This document shows positions 23,151 through 34,828 of a DNA stretch of 64,000 bases, piece after piece. The translations under genes were made by a program, and so were the position numbers. The notes beneath the pieces were generated by a model, which saw nothing but the letters and a program-made list of their open reading frames with translations, had not been told where the DNA came from and did not search any database. The stretch is from the NCBI GenBank assembly GCA_950022655.1, contig OX465583.1, positions 64,880,306 through 64,944,305 of the forward strand, read 5' to 3'. The number at the start of each line of letters is the position of its first letter. Position 1 is the first letter of the stretch. Origin of the DNA: Alentia gelatinosa. Taxonomy: Eukaryota > Annelida > Polychaeta > Phyllodocida > Polynoidae.

Positions 23151-23440
23151 TCGTCTCCCTGCTCCGCCTTGCATGCATCTCTGCGCGCCCAAATTAAGTG
23201 ATAATCCCGAGGAGATCCAAACAGATTAGAGCGTGGAAATTGGATAGTCCAGTTGGCGGCCCTGGCCGGCGGAGGTGGCGGGCAGCGGGGGCCGGGCGGC
23301 GGCAGGCAGTGGAGCAGCGGGCTGCGGGCCGCCGAGACCGGGGATCAGGGAGGAGCCTCGCCGGGCTCCGGGGCCTTGATCCCCGGCTTACAGTCCTTAC
23401 TCCGCACGTCCCCGGCATCCGAGACTGTCGCCGATAAACT
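23150..23440. other. CpG-rich island preceded by homeodomain-type motifs
   Basis: GGCGGGCAGCGGGGGCCGGGC-type CpG-dense DNA. The left edge has AAATTAAGTGATAATCCC, which includes a TAATCC Otx/Bicoid-type site, about 50 bp before the GC-rich core. This could be a developmental enhancer or promoter. No exon boundaries were found. Confidence 0.4.
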
Positions 23441-23686
23441 CCAGTGTCAGAGCCAAAGTCTTGAAAGGATGTAGAGTTGTCAATATTACACTTAATTTGA
23501 GGCGGGTAATGGAGAGAATAGGGTCTGTGTTTATCAGTCCTTCATTCTGGTTTGTTATGTTCCGGGAATTGTTTGCAAGGAAGAACAATGGAAAGCAAAT
23601 ATAAATTATTAAAAAAAAATCTCATCATTGACTCGAGAGGTAACCCCCTCATTTTGGCTCTATCGTAAAGGCTCTTGTGGATATTG

Positions 23687-23744
23687 CCATATTGTGAAAA
23701 TGGCCATATTGTGAAAATGGCCATAGTGTGAAAATGGCCATATT
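23687..23744 (+). repeat. Short tandem repeat, about 18-bp unit x3
   Basis: CCATATTGTGAAAATGG is repeated three times with one substitution (ATAGTG). Each unit carries an AAAATGGCCAT word. Confidence 0.8.
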
Positions 23745-24431
23745 AGACAACCCCAAAGTCTGGACATAAGACCTCATGGATTAGATACATGCTGTCCTAC
23801 ATTGTTGAAGTCTACGTGACAGATTTCGATAAACATGTGATTATCTCTATTTCCATATTCACCTGAAATGTGATACAGCATTTATATCATGTATTTATAA
23901 AACCAATTAGATGGAAATCACGAACTCAACACCTTTTAATATTCCATTGTATTTTGCTATTGTCGAGGTCGTGTTTGTATACAATACACTCAAAAGGGGG
24001 GGACCCATGCTAGCGCTTTGAAATGCTTATTCAAACATGGCTGGCGCTATGAATAATAAGGCTATCGATTTGTTGACTTTAAAAATGGCGCAGAAGTATC
24101 ACCGGTGGGAAGGTGTCAAGCCCTGACCTCACCACACCACTACAAATATAATGATGATAAGATCGATACCATCACAACCCCCTCCAGGTGAAACAGGCAC
24201 AAGGTTGATGGATCACCATCGATATGACTGGCTTTTTTTAAAAAGCCTCGCCACAAACGACATGGTGGGTGCGTTTGCATTTGAAAAATTTAAGAGAGCA
24301 CTTGTGAAATACATGCATCGTCATTTATCTGCAAACATTTGTTTTAAAAAAAACCAGTGCTTCTGATGGGAGGAGTGTTGTTCTCATGGTGGTGTTTGAG
24401 AGTAGGAAATGGGGGTAATATGTGAGTCTCT
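23745..24431. other. No gene seen
   Basis: Unique DNA. No feature recognised. Confidence 0.4.
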
Positions 24432-24640
24432 GGGGCCCGTTGAATATATGTAGGCCTAGACCCTTTTCTGTACGCCATAGAGACCTATGAACGATGTGGG
24501 TCATCTTTATTCAACACTTATGGACGACCTTATGGACGGCTAATACAGTCTTAGCGAACAGACTTAAATACCATTGTAACGCTTGTACAAGGTACAGAAA
24601 AGGGTCTTCATGTACGACCCTAGATTATTAAACGGGCCCC
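24432..24640. mobile_element. Foldback MITE, family E copy 2
   Basis: Ends GGGGCCCGTTGAATATATG and TTATTAAACGGGCCCC, with AAAAGGGTCTTCATGTACGA on the right pairing with CTAGACCCTTTTCTGTAC on the left. The interior matches 3,416-3,642 in opposite orientation. 209 bp, non-coding. Confidence 0.7.
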
Positions 24641-24950
24641 AGCAGCATTGTGGTGGGAGTGGAGGTGCTGGGCTCACATGTTGGCAGGCAATGGAGATCC
24701 CTGAGAGTGGTGCATGATGATTGTTCTGGGACGATTTGGTGATTTCCACAATGACCACATACAGGAAGAAGTCTACACGGTTCTAGTTGCCTGTTGGCGT
24801 GACTATTCTGTAGGGGCTCGGAGTATTATTACTTACTACCTGTAGCCACACCATTACGCGAGTATACATACGACAATAGTGATTTATGGATACAAATAAC
24901 CTGGATATGGATGATGGAGCCTGGGCACTGTGTCCACGGGAATCCCACCA

Positions 24951-25030
24951 GGAACCTGTTTCACTAGTTTCGTGACATGTCTGTGACACCATACAGACAT
25001 TGGGGTTGTCTAGTTTCGTGACAACACAAG
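24951..25030 (+). mobile_element. Partial family F element
   Basis: GGAACCTGTTTCACTAGTTTCGTGACATGTC begins here, and a TTGTCTAGTTTCGTGACAAC word lies at about 25,005. It is a truncated relative of the complete element 60 bp downstream. Confidence 0.55.
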
Positions 25031-25090
25031 TAGCTGCCCTTAGGAAAAGACAGACCCCAAACATAAGAATTCGACAAATCTACACATCAT

Positions 25091-25258
25091 GGCCCTGTTT
25101 CACTAGTTTCATGACAAAAGTGTTAGACAGATATGGAAAGCGGCTCCAACAGTGCAAGCAAGAACGGACAAAATGAACTCTAATGTCTAGTTCTTATGGA
25201 ACCGGACACATCTTCTAGACGCCATCTAGACATGTCACGAAACTAGTGAAACAGGTCC
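25091..25258. mobile_element. Family F MITE (CCTGTTTCACTAGTTTCRTGACA ends)
   Basis: The left end GGCCCTGTTTCACTAGTTTC and the right end GAAACTAGTGAAACAGGTCC form inverted repeats of about 28 bp around an internal region of about 110 bp. Non-coding. The first bases (GG-CCTGTTT) resemble family E ends and PIF/Harbinger-type termini, but I cannot confirm a 3-bp duplication. Confidence 0.65.
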
Positions 25259-25259
25259 C

Positions 25260-25700
25260 AGCAGAGGACCGAGCAAGGGCCGGCATAAGGCCTGGAGGAT
25301 GAACCGGCGACGGCGGCGGCGGCGGCGGCGGGTAGGGACAGCGGGTCGGACCTCGTGTCACCGTCCACTAGGACCAGGGCCGGGCAGGGCGGTGTCAGAC
25401 GCTCCCGGGTCCCGCCGGGAGGGAGCAAAGGGGGCGGGTCCGGGGCCTGTACCCCGCCCCCTACGCGGCCTGGCCGGGCGGGGGTTGCACGTCAACCCGT
25501 CGGCTTTGTTTTGCCGATAGGTGCCGTTGATGGAGTTGGTGGCCTATAGTAGAAGGTCACTGGAGAGGGTCAAGGTCAGGAGGGGTCAGGGTAGCCCTCA
25601 GCCCTCTCCACCGCCCCCTGCCCGCGCACCGCCCACCACGCCCCGTAATTGTGCCTCCAGAGGAGTCCTGACCCCGGCGCATAAATTCTTGCCCGAGCTT
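25260..25700. other. CpG-rich island with (CGG)n
   Basis: CpG-dense DNA with (CGG)n at about 25305-25331 and GGGCGGG/CCCGCC boxes at 25436 and 25455. Frames are open on both strands, Arg/Pro/Gly-rich, with no domain signature. Possible promoter or enhancer island. Confidence 0.5.
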
Positions 25701-26103
25701 ACAACCTCTACTTATCAAAGAAAAAAAATGGCTCAATGGAGCTATTTTCCTACGTTTGACATACCCAACAAAGGCGATGCCGGAAAGTGACAAGGGAGTT
25801 CCTGACAGCGCTTACCTGCCTGGGATTACCTGGGCGGTAACAGGGAGGGTATGGTAGGGTGCGGGGAGGGGGTCTATTGATGAACATATTACTGTAGCGA
25901 TCACCATGACCATTTTGTCTAACTTGCCATAACGATTTTATTCAGTAGTGAAGCTGATGGGGATCAGAAAGGCCTGCCACAGTGCGTCAGGCGTCGGGAG
26001 CCTTTATATCCTAAATGAAGCGGGGCAGGGTCAACGACACCATCATCACGCGAGGTAAACATTACTTACAGTTCGCGTCACCCTGCAACCCCCTCCTCCA
26101 GTA
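25701..26103. other. No gene seen
   Basis: Unique DNA. No feature recognised. Confidence 0.4.
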
Positions 26104-26110
26104 CCCCCCC

Positions 26111-26141
<31 letters not shown>

Positions 26142-26147
26142 ACACAC
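26104..26147 (+). repeat. Poly-C run followed by (CA)n
   Basis: 24 consecutive C residues (26104-26127) run into a perfect CA microsatellite ending at 26147. Homopolymer length here is error-prone in any assembly. Confidence 0.95.
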
Positions 26148-26279
26148 CACTCACACTCCTAAACAGCAAACATAACCCCTGAGCTAAGATCAATATCACA
26201 CTCAACCTCTCCACACATGCCTCACAATCTCTGTACCTTCCTATAGGTGGGCTATTAGAATCCCCACGTTTATACTTAT

Positions 26280-26800
26280 TTATCTCATTCCTGTATTCCC
26301 CTTCCCCATAGACTTAACATTGGGAACTTATACTCAATACCCGTGGAATATTTAGAGAACAATACTTAATGAGGAATTATGTCACATATGTTAGCCAATT
26401 AGTCAATGTGAGATAAATTCAGAAACTTATTCAAGGTTACAGTCAGAGCTTGATCCCATCTCGTTGGAATTGCTATGTAATTCAGGTGGCTTCGCCTTGT
26501 GGATTACTATTCTATTCAGACTCGCTGGGATACGAGCTATGACTATTAACTATCATAGGTATCATCTAAAGAATGCCATCATCGTTATTCATATAAATAC
26601 CCACGTATTCTTTTTAGCACTACGGCTATTACAGGTCATGTGTAGATTATCCCTCTGTTTAATCTCAAACCTACAGCAAAATATGCCATAAAAAAACCTA
26701 CCACATAATTCACGAAGCTTCGAATTGTGAATTATTACGCTATTCAATGGGATATGAGCTCTGAACTTAAACTCTCATAGGTTTTCTCTATAATTTATTA
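26280..26800 (+). mobile_element. Double-hairpin element, subfamily S1, interrupted or duplicated
   Basis: TATCTCATTCCTGTATT at 26281, CCCCATAGACTTAACATTGG, then AATGTGAGATAAATTCAGAAAC leads into the hairpin with apex GGTGGCTTCGCCTTG (GCTTCGC at 26489-26495). The hairpin ends near 26,565. After about 125 bp of other sequence, a second hairpin right arm (TAATTCACGAAGCTTCG...GAGCTCTGAAC...ATAGGTTTTCTCTATA) follows to 26,795. This suggests either insertion of foreign DNA into the hairpin or a second truncated copy. Non-coding. Confidence 0.7.
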
Positions 26801-26821
26801 ACATATGTATGTACATACATG

Positions 26822-26886
<65 letters not shown>
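26822..26886 (+). repeat. (TA)n microsatellite
   Basis: About 30 perfect TA dinucleotides immediately after the S1 element. Capable of cruciform extrusion. A TATAAAGGGG word lies 35 bp downstream. Confidence 0.95.
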
Positions 26887-26889
<3 letters not shown>

Positions 26890-26893
<4 letters not shown>

Positions 26894-28060
26894 TCCATAC
26901 ATAGATAAATGTATAATGTATATAAAGGGGTGTACAAAGGGCAGGAAGAAACGGTACAAATATAGGAGAGTGAGCAGCGAGTGCACAGCTCTCTGGGTAC
27001 TCTCGCATCTGCCGAGAAATCAAGAGATCAGCGGCCCCCACCCCTGGACAATATGTGGGCAGCGGCCACGAGGGGGCGTTGCGAACGGTTACAACACGCC
27101 GCGTCGATTCCTCCCCGAGTGCAAATGGATGGATTTCTGGGGGCCGAGCTTCGATTTTGGATCCGATGATTCAGAGGCAGCGCGGGCTAAAAATTGATGG
27201 GAAAATATAATTACTTTCATTGAGCTTTGGGGTAACAAATCTGCGGTGGCGGCGGTTGGTGGTCGGCGGTTCGTCATCTTTATCGGGTGGCTGTGGGTCA
27301 GGGGTGGAGCTTCTGGCTAGTATAATGATACCAAAGGCCAGCAATCTCTTGACGACCTTCTACACCGCTGCCCGCTTATACAACAAATCACACCCCCGCC
27401 GATATACACCACCAAAGGTCAAGGGCTCCCGACACCAACAGTTTCCCCCGAATGTGTCCTGTGATTTCATTAGTTTTTTCCTTCGACGGTTAGAATTTGA
27501 TTTGACGCCCGGGGAGGGGGGTTGGGGACTGACCGAAACATGACCATTAGCCCTTGACCTTGAGTTTGACCTTGTGTGGCAGCAGACGACATTTCAGTGA
27601 ATTTTTGGCGGGCTTTTCGGGGGCGTCCAATGGCGGCTGTTCTCATTCGTCAGCAAGCCCACCATGCCCGAGGTGAGCCGGACATGATCGAGGAGTACTT
27701 GTTCGGAAAGGGGGACAAAAAAGCTTAGGACTAAAAGTCTTCTGGATAAAACCAGGCCACCAGTAACAAATAGCAGCGGTGTATGTCACTTCAAAGCGGC
27801 GCGACATTGACTTGTGGTCTTGGTCTTGTGATCTTATGACGACCCTGGTAATGGGTATGCGCCGAGTGCAGCGCGAACCCGCCCCGCACAGAACGCTCAC
27901 TCACAAGACGTTAGACTTTGCCCGCCATTTTCACCCTGGGTCAAAGGTTATGCCGCCCTGCCGCGCCCCCCTCCTGGCCAGACGGCGAAGCTCGGTGGGC
28001 TCATTTGGACGTGAGCGCAGGCCTGTAAACATAACCCCAGTCGGTGATCTTTGATTTGAT
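26890..28060. other. Unique moderately GC-rich region, no gene seen
   Basis: It contains the CTCF-like site listed separately and GGCGGCGG at 27247. The 107-codon and shorter frames carry no domain features and are not bounded by convincing splice sites. Confidence 0.4.
27063..27081 (+). promoter_or_regulatory. CTCF-like binding site
   Basis: CGGCCACGAGGGGGCGTTG matches the bilaterian CTCF consensus CCASYAGRKGGCRS with one deviation (G for Y at the fifth core base) and good flanking GC. CTCF is conserved in most bilaterians. Occupancy is unknown. Confidence 0.35.
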
Positions 28061-29728
28061 CCTGTTTCGGATATGTACCAAGGTCAGAGCGTTTACATAC
28101 ATAAAGCACAGACACCCAGCGGGAGCATTGTAACAGAAATCGAGCGGAAGCAGTTGGCAGGTCATTGTGCAATGGGTCGTGTAAAGACATTTAGCATCAC
28201 CAATATATCACAGGGGAAAAATGCTCCTACAATGGACTTCGCACTGACTGATACACATACCAATGACATACTATAGAATTCTACTTTTCACAATGGGTAT
28301 ATATATAATGTTATATTCTACATTCGAGATGTGTTATTATCATACAGTTGATATATAATGTTTTTGTGAAATCATTATCTCTCATAAAAATATTCTAATC
28401 TGATATATGGTTGATAGTATACATGGGCTCGTCAATAGTTATTCTATGCTCCTTTTTTATTTCTTTTTTGCTTACTTCCTTTTGATAAATGACGTGTTTA
28501 TTGACAACAATTAGGCCAAGACCAATTCATCTCTATAGAAAGACGATCCCCCATACTGCCCTTAACATAGTATACACTAAAGGACAAGAATACACAGGAC
28601 TAAACAAACAAATAAACAATACTGGAACACATCAGACCAATACATGATTTATTCAGCATCATATAGGCCTACGATTTCCATAAAGATCTTACAATCCACT
28701 TTTAATCTGCAGAATATAGTAGCTGAGCCTTCTTTTACACTATATTCAAAACGACCCCTTGTTTTTGTCTGAATCATAGCTGGTAGTCGGTCCCATAGTT
28801 TTAATACTTATTGATATTTGGTCTTTTTACTTTTAAATGAATTTGATTATACCTCGTGTATCCATTGTACACTCATTTTGGGAGCAGGATGAATAGCACC
28901 AAAATATAATTCAATTATAGACAAACAATGTGGGGGTTCAAGTAATATGAGAATTACAGGGTTTGTGTTTTTATATCACACCACATGAATAATAATGAAT
29001 GATGAAAGCAGTAAATGTGACAAATAATGTTGTGTCTCACGGTACATGTATAAATATGAGAAAGGAGAAGGGAAAATAATATCATCATCTTTAGGTTCCC
29101 CAGATATGAACAGTCTGTTTTGTAATGACTTAGGAGGTCAACCTCCTATGAAGCATCGAGCATGTATTTATCACACACCAGTGCACATTGTTCTTTTACT
29201 TACTGATCTCTGCTACCCATATCGTAAAAAAACATACGGCCTACTGTGCCGTACGCTGTTATACGGACCAGCTCTGCATACATGCCCAAACTACCTTCCA
29301 GTGGATATTAAAGGTAATATTTTATGATTTTAAATCATTTAAGGTGTTTAATAAAGGAAAAAAAGAGTAGGCATTTAATCGCTAAATTATTACTCACTCA
29401 CGGGCTCGAAAATACGGCGTATTCTCCTGCAAGTATTTTTTGTTTTTATTACGTTAATTAATTGCTTTATTCTCTTCTCCTTTTACCCAAAAAAGTATTT
29501 GCAAGTGCGTGCGTTGGTAACAATTCACGGATTAAGCGCCCAGTCGGTTTCCCCACTTTACTGCTATCTGCAGGGCGGCGGGTGTTTTTAGCGGCATCAG
29601 TTCGGGGGTGGTATGTGGGCGCGATCCGGTCTTGTATCTGTTGATGCGTGGCTCTGATCTCGCCTCCCCTTACTACGGTCGTGTACGGCACCTGCTTTAC
29701 ATCACCGTCATGTCATCCGCCCGGAGGA
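28061..29728. other. AT-rich stretch, no gene seen
   Basis: Unique DNA with small palindromic CATACGGC...GCCGTACG around 29,236-29,258. No gene or family member recognised. Confidence 0.45.
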
Positions 29729-29764
29729 TTACAAAAAAAAAAAAAAAAAAAGAAGAAGAAGAAA
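29729..29764 (+). repeat. Poly-A then (GAA)n
   Basis: About 20 A residues followed by GAAGAAGAAGAAG. It could be the tail of an old retroposon inserted to the left, but I cannot define a body. Confidence 0.6.
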
Positions 29765-31082
29765 ACCCGTTCCCGCGTAAGTCAGGGATCAGACGCAGGA
29801 AGTGGTGACCCGAGCGCCAGCGGTGGCTCCACCTCGTGGCACCCGCGCCAGTTAAAGGCCAACGAGGTCGAGTCCAAGTTGAGGCCAACGTTGGAGAGTC
29901 AGTCCTCCCCGACTCCCACCCAGTGTAGGCCCGGCAGGTCAACGCCGACACACGGTCTTATTTCACCGTTTGGCCCACGTAAGCCAACGGCTGTAAAATA
30001 GTATATAAAGCTAAAGCAACCTCGACCTCTCGTGGGAAATGATGAATGAATTAGACGTCAGCAACCGCGCTGGGGCCCCTCTAGGCTCGAGTATGACGGC
30101 CTCTGTGTGTATTGAGTTTCAACGTGGAAAGGCGTGGGGAGGAGGAGAGCGAGTAGAGGAGAGCGTCCAGGATATAGCCTGCAACCTTTCCGTGCCAACT
30201 TTTTCCTTGGCGTTACCTCCCTCCAACAGCAGGCCCCAAGTTCGCCCTAGGTTCGGACTACTACTAGTAAGGGGCCCCGTGTAAAAACACCAGGTTATAG
30301 TGGCAGCAGCAGCAGTAGGGAAAACGCGCTAATGTATAGGAGGAGCGCTAAAACAGACTCCAGTTCAAGTCTGTTCAGTCAGTTTAAACTAACATAGTCA
30401 GGGCGCGGAAGGTCAGTCCATGTTCTACAAATGGCCACGGTGGTAGTGTTTTTTTGTGTGTGCAGGTCTGAGCCTGACCTTTCCCGGGCCGGAGTCATGT
30501 GTGTTAGATCAGGGCGACCTTTTTTTTAAAGAGTAGAGCGTGGTGTAGTTTTGTATGGCCGGCGCGTTGTAATCTGGGACAGAGTGATTCAGTGCCTGTC
30601 TGATGCACGCCATGCCTTTTTTAAGGTTATAGTTAGGGAGCTGGGGACCACATCTGCGCTTCCTACTCACTGAGCTACTCTCTACTACCTACTACCACCA
30701 CCCCCCAACACTCACACACACACACTACAGCACTCCTGTGGATAAAGCTGAGGTTTACTGCCTCAAGAAGCGTGTTATATTGGAGGTCAGATCCCTGCTG
30801 CTCCCCTCACCTGCCAATCATACGCTCACATTAAACTTCCGTTATCCCCACGCCACGTTAACTTTGGATTTCTTTCTACCAGTTATCACCTACGAGGGCG
30901 AGGTTGAATGAACAAATCCGAATTACCAAGAGCGAGTGTTGACCCCTTTGAGTTCCCCCCACTGGGACCAGATTGAAATCATTCCTGGGATTTACTTTTG
31001 GGATTAAAGTGTCTCATAAAACACTGCGGGATATTGGAAAGAAAGTCTCGGGTGTTGTGTTAAAGTACACACCAGTCATGCA
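29765..31082. other. No gene seen
   Basis: Unique DNA of mixed composition. No domain-like frames and no recognised repeats. Confidence 0.4.
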
Positions 31083-31221
31083 GAGTTATTCCTCCACATC
31101 ATCCTCTTCCTCCTCTCCCTCCTCCTTCTCCTCCTCTTCCACCTCCTTCTCCTCCTCCCCCCTCCTCTTCTTCTTCCTCCTCGCCCCTCCTCCTCTTCCT
31201 CCTCCTCCACCTCCTATTTCC

Positions 31222-31252
<31 letters not shown>

Positions 31253-31299
31253 CTCTACCTCCCCCTCCTCCTCTTCCTCCTCCTCCACCTCCTATTTCC

Positions 31300-31330
<31 letters not shown>

Positions 31331-31672
31331 CTCTACCTCCCCCTCCTACTCTACCTCCCCTTCCTTCTCCTCTTCCTCCTCCTCCTCCCCATCCTCCTCC
31401 TCCCCATTCTCCTCCTCCTCCTCTCCCCTCCTCCTCCTCTTCCCCCTCTTCCTCTTCCCCCTCTCCGCCTCCTCCCCCTCCTTTTCCTCTTCCTCCACCT
31501 CCTCCTCCTCCTTCATCCCCTCCTCTTCCTCCTCCCCATCCTCCTCCTGCTCCTCCCCATCCTCCTACCCCTCTTTCTTCTTCTCCTCCTCCTCTTCCTC
31601 CTCCTCCTCCTCCCCTCCTCCTCTTCTTCTTCTTTCTCCCCTCCTCCTCCTCCCCCTCCTCCACCTCACAGT
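31083..31672 (+). repeat. 590-bp polypyrimidine (CTC/CCT)n tract
   Basis: Almost uninterrupted C/T on the plus strand, with only scattered single A and a few G. It contains a nearly perfect 78-bp tandem duplication (31197-31274 and 31275-31352). The 233-codon plus-strand frame and 211-codon minus-strand frame (Pro/Ser-rich and Gly/Arg/Glu-rich) are open because the composition excludes stops. Long mirror-symmetric pyrimidine tracts can form intramolecular triplex (H-DNA). It could also act as a long polypyrimidine/splicing region if transcribed. Confidence 0.95.
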
Positions 31673-32777
31673 AACCGCTGCCTACCCGCCGCATTCCCGC
31701 GCCAACAAAAACCCATTGCATGCAGCTGACATCTGGTGGACTTTGCCCGAACTAAGTGGAAAGTAGTCCGGCGGGTCGCGCGGATGGATGCGCTATGGTC
31801 GGCGTTCGGTGCGTCGGTCCGACGAGCGTTCACCCTTGAGTCAAGAGGACCACCGCAACTCAACGAACACAGATCAAAGAAGGGCTAAACGATTAGGCAA
31901 TCGGTCTCAGCTTGGGGCCTGGGCTTCCCAGCCACTCTTGGAGTAATTGTCTGTCACATAGAATGGCGAAGCAGGCCTGACACGAGCTCTACACCAACCG
32001 CCTCCCGACAGCCCCTCCACTGTTTCTTCTGCGCTTATAAAAAAAAAGTCCGTTTCATATTCTTTGAAGTGAAGCGGCGTTACCGCTCCAGACAGCTGAA
32101 ACCCCGCCTTGAGCCAACCAAAAAAATGTATATTCTTAGATTTATTGCCCAAACAAGTCAACGTTATTCGAGAATAATACGTTTAAAACAGTGACCTTTT
32201 TGCCAGATAACTTGACTTGTGGTTATTACGTATTTTCTGGAGTATCTCAGCAAAACAATTGTTAACGTGTCAGGTACAAGTCATGTTTATTTCTACTAGT
32301 AAAATCTCTTGTATTTTCTTTTCTTTCTGACTCAATTCTCAAGATAATTTTAATTTGTATTTATAAATGGGGTCTCAATAAAATGCCAACCGATGTGACC
32401 TCTAAAACTCTGATCATAAGAAGCAAAGTGGTATTACCATTGAGTGAATTTCCATTTCCGTTATTGTTCATCGAAAGTAATATGTGCTTTTTATGGAGAA
32501 ATTAATATAGCATACCCTTTGTTTATCACAAGATGACCTTTCCAAACATCTCAACAGAAAACACCATAATTACTATTTGCCATTACATCCGATCAATTGC
32601 CATCGTTCAATGCAGTAATGTTCACATTTTCTTATTGCTCTGTTATCTTTTATTGACGAAGGGTATTATGTCCTTTAAAGTATTTTTTTCATTTCTTAAG
32701 GTTACGATATAAAGATCTGACTTCGTTCACATTATTTTGTCATGTTTTAAGGTGAATACTTGTGATGTTTCTTGAGA
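31673..32777. other. No gene seen
   Basis: GC-balanced to 31,960, then AT-rich. No feature recognised. Confidence 0.4.
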
Positions 32778-33069
32778 AGGAAACTCATGAGATGAAAATA
32801 ACTTGGTCTATACTCCACCGAGTTTAACCACCATGGAATTACAGAAGTGTTACAGAAGCTGTCAAAAGAGGTGGATTATGCACCAAGTTATTTTCATGGA
32901 ATTGGTTTCCGATTGTGTGCACCCATATACATGATCAGGAACATTATTAACTAATAGAATAACTCAACCCCATTAGCCATTGAGTATTGGGTACACTACC
33001 TTCACGACCACGGAGTATGAGTTCATGATGGTAAGCCTATGGAGAAAAAAACTGGTATGAGATAATTAG
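32778..33069 (-). mobile_element. Double-hairpin element, subfamily S2 (copy 2)
   Basis: Minus orientation. Hairpin arms CATGAGATGAAAATAACTTG (about 32788) and CAAGTTATTTTCATGGAAT (about 32883), then CCATTGAGTATTGGGTACAC, and the end AAAACTGGTATGAGATAA. The apex has lost GCGAAGC. It lies 22 bp from an S1 copy in the same orientation. Confidence 0.7.
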
Positions 33070-33091
33070 GAGATCCTGTCATGTAGGTATA

Positions 33092-33390
33092 CTATAGAGG
33101 AAACCTATGAATGTTTACGGTCAGAGCTTTTATCCCAGCGAGTTTAAATAGCATATTATTTCACAAAGCATAGCCGCGTGAATTACGTAGCGATTCAAAC
33201 GAGATGGGATACTAGCTCTGACAGTAAACTTGACTAGGTTTCTGAATTTATCTCACCCCTCACATTGACTAATCGCCTAACATTTCTGTCATAATCCCCT
33301 ATTGAGTATTTTTTCTAAATACTTCATGGGCATTGAGTACAAGTTCCTGATGTTAACTCTATGGGGAAAAAATACCAGGGGTGAGATAAG
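33092..33390 (-). mobile_element. Double-hairpin element, subfamily S1
   Basis: TATAGAGGAAACCTATGAATG at the left, GAATTTATCTCACCCCTCAC at the junction, and AATACCAGGGGTGAGATAAG at the right. The hairpin apex has decayed to AGCATAGCCG. Module 1 retains perfect CTCACCCCT/AGGGGTGAG pairing. Confidence 0.8.
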
Positions 33391-33933
33391 CACGTGTACC
33401 TCTGGTTGTACTACATATGCCCCGTCATGACAGGATCCAAATAAAAGGCTATCCGTAACCAAAAATACAAGATCCATGATTCGGTGATCCTTCATTCTCA
33501 CGACCCAAATTTGCAACAATAAAAAAAAAGAGAAGCTAATCTGAATTTCAAATTCTGACATCCAGCTTAATGTGGACACGCACACGAACAACACACTCGT
33601 TTTGAGAGCCGCCGAGATTTGAATAGGTGGTTTTTGATCTCTCGGCCTCTCGTGCAGAGCCCTATTTTGCGCCCTTCTCAGGCAGTCACCTCAACTGGGT
33701 GGTGTAACCCTCCGAGAAAGCCAACGAATTCTCAGCAGATAGCATAAATCAGCGCGTAATATGGGCCAGCGCTTATTTTAGAGGATGTTGAGAGGCCTTG
33801 TGCGGCTATGTTGAGTGCATGGATTGGGTTGGCGGCAGTGTTTTTTGTGCCTAACAAATGGTCCGCCCTCGTGCTAAGACGTGGCCCGTACTGCCTTGGC
33901 TGCTGCTGCTGCCTCGGCCGGCGGCGGATGGAT
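33391..33933. other. No gene seen
   Basis: Unique DNA; TGCTGCTGCTGCC at about 33900-33913. No feature recognised. Confidence 0.4.
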
Positions 33934-34405
33934 CAATACGGGTAGACTTGCCCATGTCTTTGATTATGAACATACATTAAATGATTAATCAAAATCAGAA
34001 TAAAGTTCATTATACTATGTATCCTTCTCTGAATGGTCCATGAATCAAAGACGTGTCCACTATGAACAGAATCTCCTGTTTATGGTCCCAAGCCGCTCCC
34101 TATAACCCTATACCTCCTCCTACCCCTCCCGCCTCCCCTCCTCCAGTTCCCTAGCTGCCTTTGTTGTCATAGCAATAAATTTCACCTGCTCCCGACTGTG
34201 AACCGATCGAGATCAAAGTGAGAGGGTATCAATCTCCCAGCAGATATCCTGACTAGTCGCCAGGATATCTTTATGGAGAATGTTGGGAATACTGGAGCTA
34301 AACAGCGCCATAAATCCAACACGATTACCGATTGTACCAGTCCCTGTATCCCAGCAGGGAGGGTAGCCATAGGAAGCAGGGACTGGAGCCAGTCTACAAT
34401 AAGGG
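33934..34405 (-). mobile_element. Family A MITE, full length
   Basis: Element 33943-34396 (454 bp) with TSDs CAATACGGG / CAATAAGGG (8 of 9 identical). It starts TAGACTTGCCCATGTC and ends GACTGGAGCCAGTCTA. Same interior as the 47.1-kb copy: the AATGATTAATCA region, the CAAAGACTTG inverted segment, and pyrimidine-rich CTCCTCC. Non-coding. Confidence 0.85.
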
Positions 34406-34500
34406 TACAGTCCCAGCACTCCATATGGCTCCAGCCTCCTCCTTCACCGCCCTGTGTGCGTAAGTTCACCCCGCCGCCCTCTAGGGTAGGCCTATATATA

Positions 34501-34800
34501 TATCTCACCCCTTTGGTATTTTCTCCCTATAGACTTAACATTGGGAACTCGTATCCAACGCCCATGGAGTATTTAGAAGAAAAAAATTAATGGGGGATTA
34601 TGTCACAAAGGTTAGCTTATTAGTCAATGTGAGAGGTGAGATAAATTCAGAAACCTGAGAAAATTCACGGTCAGAGCTCGATCCTGTCTTGTTTGAATCG
34701 TTATGTAATTAACACGAAGATACCTCGTGAAATACTATGCTATTCAAACTCGATAGGATAAAAGCTCTGACCGTAAACATTCCTAGATTTCCTCTCTATC
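34501..34800 (+). mobile_element. Double-hairpin element, subfamily S1
   Basis: TATCTCACCCCTTTGGTATT, ATAGACTTAACATTGGGAACT, then GTGAGATAAATTCAGAAACC at 34,636. Hairpin arms carry GGTCAGAGCTCGATCC / GGATAAAAGCTCTGACCG, and the end is CTAGATTTCCTCTCTAT. The apex has decayed to ACACGAAGATACCTCGTG. Confidence 0.8.
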
Positions 34801-34828
34801 ATATCTACCAGAAAATAACTCCTAATTT

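Noticed and set aside
31083..31721. 233-codon plus-strand and 211-codon minus-strand open frames
   Set aside because: They are translations of a near-pure pyrimidine tract. Stops are excluded by composition and both strands are open.
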